64,000 bases of DNA, from contig CALNYT010000002.1 in the NCBI GenBank assembly GCA_942490885.1, positions 4,898,001 to 4,962,000 of the forward strand, in the 5' to 3' direction. Shown in pieces: positions 62,146 through 64,000 of the stretch. Positions within the stretch are counted from its first letter, which is position 1, and each line of letters starts with the position of its first letter. The notes beneath the pieces are model-generated. The model was not told the DNA's origin and made no database searches. It saw only the letters and a program-made list of their open reading frames with translations. The position numbers and the translations under genes were made by a program. The stretch comes from Oceanirhabdus sp942490885. GTDB taxonomy: Bacteria; Bacillota; Clostridia; Clostridiales; Clostridiaceae.

Positions 62146-63618
62146 ATGACTAACTTTGGGGGAGTTTTATTTGTCTTTATTATTTATTTTCTATTCATGC
62201 TTTCAATAGGAATCTATTTCTTTAAGAAATCTAATAATTCTGAGGATTATTTACTTGGGGGAAGGAATCTTGGAGGCCTTGTTATATCGTTAAGTGCCCA
62301 AGCTTCTGATATGAGTGGATGGCTATTGATGGGATTACCTGGTGCTGCCTATGTTGGTGGTATGCAAACATTTTGGATTGCACTTGGTCTTTTTTTAGGT
62401 ACATTCATTAATTGGAGCTTTATCGCTAAGCGATTAAGAATATATACTGAGGTATCTAACAATTCAATAACTATCCCACAATATTTTCACAATCGATTCA
62501 AAGATAACAGTAATATATTGAAAATATCATCTTCAATAATAATTCTTATATTCTTTCTTATTTATACCGCATCCGGCTTTGTTGCTGGGGGAAAACTTTT
62601 TAACAGTGTATTTGGAATATCTTATACCTTGTCACTTACTGTTGGAGTGATAATTATAGTTTTATATACTTTCTTAGGAGGATTCTTAGCGGTTTGTTGG
62701 ACAGATTTCTTCCAAGGTATTCTTATGTTTTTAGCAATAATAACAGTTCCTATAATGGCAGTGTCTTCTCATGGAGGAACCACTGAGGTATTTACTGCAC
62801 TATCACATATGCCAAAAGAATTTTTACAGATTTTCAACTCTGATACCATAGGAGTAATCGCTATATTATCCTCACTTAGCTGGGGTATTGGTTATTTTGG
62901 ACAACCTCATATCCTTATGAGATTTATGGCAATTAAAAACGCAGGTGAAATTAAGAGTGCTAAAAAAATAGCCATCTCTTGGGTTTTCTTTTCTTTAGTC
63001 GCAGCTGTTTTCATAGGTATTATTGCTAGAATATCACTTGCAGATACTCTTAATGAATCTGCTTCTGAAACGGTATTCATTGTGCTCGTTAAAGGACTCT
63101 TCAATCCATATATGGCTGGTTTATTCTTGGCAGCTATTTTAGCAGCTATTATGAGCACCGCTGATTCACAATTACTTGTTGCTGCATCTTCAGTAAGTGA
63201 AGATATATACAAAACCTTATTAAAAAGAACTATCAAAGATAAGGAATTAATTTTAGTAAGTAGAGCTGCGGTAATTGTAATTGCAGTATTAGCTTATGTT
63301 ATTGCTCTAAATCCAACTAACTCCATAATGGATTTAGTATCCTATGCTTGGGCTGGATTCGGTGCCTCTTTCGGACCAACAATCATCATTTCTCTTTACT
63401 GGAGAAAAATGAGCAAATTAAGTGCAGTTCTTGGTATAATCACTGGAGGAGTAACAACCATCATATGGAAATCCTTACATGGTGGCATATTTGATTTATA
63501 TGAAATGCTTCCAGCATTCCTACTCTCATGTGCAGTTATAATCATAACTACACTCATTAAAGAAGAAATCAATCCAAAAATCCAAGAGGAATTTGAGGAA
63601 TTTGAACGCAGTTTATAA
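62146..63618 (+). CDS. putP: Sodium/proline symporter
   Basis: A 490-residue Na+/solute symporter with about 13 helices. Motifs include SEDYLLGGRNLGGLVISLSA, ASDMSGWLLMGLPGAAYVGG, the central TFLGGFLAVCWTDFFQG and ILAAIMSTADSQLLVAASS. These fit PutP, which imports proline with Na+. ATG 62146 follows AGAGGAGGG. A repeat hairpin begins 7 bp after its stop. Confidence 0.92.
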   Translation: MTNFGGVLFVFIIYFLFMLSIGIYFFKKSNNSEDYLLGGRNLGGLVISLSAQASDMSGWLLMGLPGAAYVGGMQTFWIALGLFLGTFINWSFIAKRLRIYTEVSNNSITIPQYFHNRFKDNSNILKISSSIIILIFFLIYTASGFVAGGKLFNSVFGISYTLSLTVGVIIIVLYTFLGGFLAVCWTDFFQGILMFLAIITVPIMAVSSHGGTTEVFTALSHMPKEFLQIFNSDTIGVIAILSSLSWGIGYFGQPHILMRFMAIKNAGEIKSAKKIAISWVFFSLVAAVFIGIIARISLADTLNESASETVFIVLVKGLFNPYMAGLFLAAILAAIMSTADSQLLVAASSVSEDIYKTLLKRTIKDKELILVSRAAVIVIAVLAYVIALNPTNSIMDLVSYAWAGFGASFGPTIIISLYWRKMSKLSAVLGIITGGVTTIIWKSLHGGIFDLYEMLPAFLLSCAVIIITTLIKEEINPKIQEEFEEFERSL

Positions 63619-63624
63619 TTATTT

Positions 63625-63688
63625 GAAGGGGACAGTTCTCAAGTTTTTTATCTCAATTGGAGCCGAAAACTTGAGAACTGTCCCCTTC
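63625..63688. repeat. Dispersed palindromic repeat, full copy, 23-bp stem
   Basis: Perfect 23-bp stem (63625-63647 with 63666-63688) and 18-nt loop, 7 bp after the putP stop, followed by TTTTTATT. It could be the putP terminator. Confidence 0.9.
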
Positions 63689-63807
63689 TTTTTATTTCTT
63701 TGTGCAAAGTTTATAATAACCATTCTAGGTATATATTTTAAAATATTATTATGAGATAATATTTTCAACAATCACAATAATTACTTAATTATAAAGGAGA
63801 CGATAAT

Positions 63808-64000
63808 ATGATTAAAATTATTGAACCTAATAACCTTAAAGAATTTAGCGATAAAATTATAGAAGCTGAAAGAAAATATTTTCCTATGTTAGGATACAAA
63901 AAGATGCCCTTTCACGATAAAATCTTAAACAACCATAAAATTAATAATGATTCTGAGAAGCAAAATTCAGATTTCATGAACAAGCATTGGCGTGTAATTG
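63808..64000 (+). CDS. Unknown protein, N-terminal part
   Basis: A frame of 64 codons from ATG 63808 behind AAAGGAG runs off the right edge. It starts MIKIIEPNNLKEFSD and is rich in Lys, Asn and Glu. No signal peptide or domain is visible in this part, and I do not recognise the family. Confidence 0.65.
   Translation, partial: MIKIIEPNNLKEFSDKIIEAERKYFPMLGYKKMPFHDKILNNHKINNDSEKQNSDFMNKHWRVI

Noticed and set aside
11140..63688. CRISPR array
   Set aside because: The repeat is palindromic, scattered one by one over 50 kb, with no regular spacers or cas genes.

Overview
The window looks like chromosomal DNA of a low-G+C, endospore-forming, motile Clostridia-type Firmicute. The support is AT-rich sequence, strong GGAGG-type ribosome binding sites, frequent GTG and TTG starts, an H-type small acid-soluble spore protein, a chemoreceptor, many lipoproteins, ECF and ABC transporters, and an adenine riboswitch. 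I cannot name the species. No phage, plasmid or CRISPR locus is visible.

Layout. 1-1.75 kb: the 5' part of a cation/proton antiporter and a seven-tRNA operon (Arg, Pro, Gly, His, Gln, Leu, Gly). 2.2-8.3 kb: adenosine deaminase under an adenine riboswitch, a GH31 glucosidase divergent from an AraC regulator, and an AI-2E family permease. 8.6-13.7 kb: a polar amino acid ABC transporter and a MutS2-like ATPase without Smr domain, preceded by a long structured leader with a 7-codon ORF and a terminator. 13.8-18.6 kb: a transposase remnant, an unknown secreted protein, a Uup-like ABC-F ATPase with a frameshift near its start, and an alkyl-DNA methyltransferase. 18.8-23.4 kb: an EEP phosphohydrolase, purine nucleoside phosphorylase with a LacI regulator (two identical operators), SspH and ExoA. 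23.6-30.1 kb: a five-gene MacAB/FtsX-type export operon whose second ATPase carries an AbrB-like C-terminal domain. 30.7-35.7 kb: a decayed class I lysyl-tRNA synthetase, a VOC protein, a phytase-like protein preceded by an array of hairpins, a flippase and a thioesterase. 35.8-41 kb: an ABC-2 operon with a zinc-ribbon membrane protein. 41.2-49.8 kb: two small proteins of unknown role, a MocR pseudogene, acetyltransferases, a chemoreceptor, lipoproteins and a MerR regulator. 49.9-64 kb: a DMT transporter, TatD, a WYL regulator, a second FtsX export cassette, a DUF2785 protein, acetyltransferases, a BcrAB-like ABC-2 operon, an internally shortened ECF S component, PutP and the start of an unknown gene.

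Three themes stand out. (1) A palindromic repeat (GGGACAGTTCTCAAG ... CTTGAGAACTGTCCC) occurs 14 times, always between genes, as full hairpins or single arms; no transposase for it is in the window. (2) Three genes keep both ends but have lost the middle (class I LysRS, MocR, ECF S component), and several other coding scraps survive between genes. (3) Regulatory RNA is prominent: the adenine riboswitch, the structured leader of the MutS2-like gene, a terminator with a T-box-like loop, and a 250-bp hairpin array with inverted ends.

All calls come from reading the sequence and recalling family features; no database search was run.
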